Source: Patellaria atrata CBS 101060 (lineage: Eukaryota; Ascomycota; Dothideomycetes; Patellariales; Patellariaceae). From it: 64,000 bases of DNA. The stretch spans positions 146,834 through 210,833 of the forward strand of contig MU006094.1 in assembly GCA_010093705.1 (NCBI GenBank), in the 5' to 3' direction. This document shows positions 62,312-64,000 of the stretch, piece after piece; the stretch's first letter is position 1, and every line of letters begins with the position of its first letter. A model generated the notes under the pieces. It had not been told where the DNA came from. It saw nothing but the letters and a program-made list of their open reading frames with translations, and did no database searches. Position numbers and translations under genes: made by a program.

Positions 62312-62727
62312 GGATGAAAAAGATATCCGTGTTAAGGGTTATTGGAGTCCCTGATGGTTGGTTTATGTGGAATTGGAGTACACTTGGCGAATCGGAATAT
62401 GGTTGGCGTCTGATGAAGTTGCGATGGGTTATCCTCTCATGAAAATGAGGCTGGGTGCTGTCTAAATGGGAGCCATATGGTAGCTGGCGTCATGGCGTTG
62501 AGTAAGGAGCATTACTATGTCCGATGGAGCTGATATTAAAGTGAGTTAATACTTTCAAGCACCATCTCATATGAATCTATTTACAATATCTTCCCCGGTG
62601 CGCTATATTTCATCCTAGTGTCGTACTTCATCTCACGCGTCTACTATACGCCCCAACATCTCACCGCAAACGCCTCGGTCAATGCTTTTCATCCTTCTAC
62701 CGCAACCTTAACTACAACTCTCAACGG
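62312..62727. other. Convergent intergenic
   Basis: 3' flanks of the MHF1 and alcohol dehydrogenase genes. Nothing else seen. Confidence 0.5.
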
Positions 62728-64000
62728 TTATGATCTCTTCCCAAACGCCTCATCAAAGCCCGTAAGAACAAGACGATATCTCACATCCTTACTATTATAG
62801 ACTCTTGTGACAGCCTCTTTGCATCCTTCCTCACTAATTGGGATCTCAGATATCCAACTCTTAATATTCTGCTTACTCGCTAGCTCAAACATACTAATCA
62901 TCTCGGATCTATTCCCAATGTTACTGGCACCCATATAGCAACCATTCGGCGCAAAAGCCCGAGTTTGGATTTGAGGAAGCGGATTGTTCGGGAACCCAAC
63001 CATGTGAAAGGTACCGTTCACCTTGAGTAAGGAGAAATAGTCGGGTAGATTGAACTTGTCAGTCGCGTCGGCGGTGTTGATGATGAAGTCAAGAGTGAAT
63101 TTATAAGATTCAGCCCAGTTCTCACCTTTGGTGGATATGAATTCTGTGGCTCCTAGTGCCAGACTGTCATCTTTCTTACCGGGAGAATGGGAGATAGCGT
63201 AGACCTCAGCGCCGAGAGCTTTGGCGAAGAGGATACCCAAATGACCCAGGCCGCCACTGACCACCTGTCAGTATCCTGCTCACTCGAGAGAAAACCGGGA
63301 AGTTGAAAGAGCATCAGAAAGGGGGCTACACTTACATCCCAACGATTCCAACTTTCTTTCCCGGTCCAGCTCCCAGCCTTACCAACGGGCTATAAACCGT
63401 CAATCCCGCACAAAGCATCGGTGCCGCGAGATTCGTACCCAAGCCCTCTGGAATCTTGAACACAAAGTACTCATGCGCCCGTATATGGCTGGAATAGCCG
63501 CCCTGAGATATGGTACCATCCGGATAAGGGTCGCCATAGGCGTCGATGGCGTTAGGGCAATAGTTCTCTTGGTCTGCCTTGCAGTTTGCACAGGTTAGGT
63601 CTGCGCCGACTTGAGCGCCGACCCCGACGCGGTCTCCGATTTTAACGTCCTTGACAGATTCGCCGACGCGGATGGCGCGTCCGATGACCTCGTGCCCGAC
63701 GCAGAGGGGGAGCGGGATGTCGGTGCCCCAGCCGCCGGAGATGGTGTGCACATCCGAGGCGCAGACGCCGCAGGCGTCGATGGCGACGTCGATGTCGTGG
63801 GATTCAAAGGGTTTGAGTTTGAACTGGAAGAGGCGTTAGTGTGGTAAAGTACGAGGAGTTTTATAGATTTGTATGGAGAGGGAAGCGATAGATTAGAGAA
63901 GGGATTTTTATCAAAAGCTTGGGATTAGACTGGACGAGGAATCACTTCACATACTTCAGACTTCTTGAAGTTCCGCCACTTCCCGTCCGCGATATCTTCG
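62728..64000 (-). CDS. Zinc-dependent NADP alcohol dehydrogenase (Adh6/cinnamyl-type), 5' end off the window
   Basis: Visible exons: 64000-63955 (partial), 63823-63336, 63256-62728; phases agree, introns 131 and 79 nt. It reduces aldehydes or oxidises alcohols with NADP. The catalytic zinc site is in CGVCASDVHTISGGWG and GHEVIGRAIRVG. The structural zinc cysteines are in CANCKADQENYCP. The cofactor site is VGIGGLGHLGILFAKALGAE, completed across the last intron by the acceptor at 63257. The first partial exon reads EDI..GKWRNFKKSE, matching the usual N-terminus of Adh6-like proteins. Only the first 15 or so of the residues before it are visible; the true start lies beyond 64000. Confidence 0.9.

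Noticed and set aside
1-64000. CRISPR arrays, bacterial operons, ribosome binding sites
   Set aside because: Intron-rich eukaryotic sequence; the tandem repeats seen have no spacer pattern.

Overview
This is a fungal nuclear window. The genes carry many short introns (mostly 45-80 nt, GT-AG), stand as single units with their own flanks, and belong to filamentous ascomycete (Pezizomycotina) families: HeLo-domain proteins, CorA-like multi-exon proteins, sedolisins, fused tryptophan synthase, Rgp1 and Rrg9. Leotiomycetes would fit, but nothing in the sequence fixes the class. I place 24 protein genes. I see no rRNA, tRNA, CRISPR array or intact transposon. All exon structures were worked out by eye from splice signals and reading phase, and none has been checked against transcripts.

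Left part (1-30 kb), mostly accessory. After 1.5 kb with no supported gene come two secreted enzymes on the minus strand: a GH32 beta-fructosidase-like protein and a sedolisin protease. They are followed by a HeLo-domain pseudokinase, a small pRiA4b ORF-3-like protein and a short-chain dehydrogenase. Next is a divergent pair: a PDI-like protein that has lost its CGHC site but ends in HDEL, and a prolyl-4-hydroxylase-like dioxygenase. Then come an ankyrin-repeat protein, a decayed minus-strand mini-gene, an eight-exon sugar transporter, and a gene of about 5.7 kb on the minus strand for a large CorA-like membrane protein.

Right part (30-64 kb), mostly housekeeping. It holds an Rgp1-like Ypt6/Rab6 GEF subunit, the mitochondrial factor Rrg9, a DUF2236 oxygenase-like membrane protein, a small single-TM protein and cytosolic leucyl-tRNA synthetase. 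An unknown 392-residue protein, GlcNAc-6-phosphate deacetylase, a tricalbin/Mug190-like C2 protein, a Gyp5-like Rab GAP and a FAD monooxygenase follow. The window closes with tryptophan synthase, a Pga2-like trafficking protein, the histone-fold protein CENP-S/MHF1 and a partial zinc alcohol dehydrogenase that runs off the right edge.

Most neighbours are divergent or convergent pairs, not operons. The most interesting points are the PDI-like/P4H-like divergent pair, the HeLo pseudokinase and other self-recognition-type genes at 7-30 kb, the small pRiA4b-type gene whose frames join only through one non-obvious intron, a decayed gene of about 100 codons at 19.7-20.1 kb, and a cluster of GTACAGTAC repeats at 60.4-60.6 kb.
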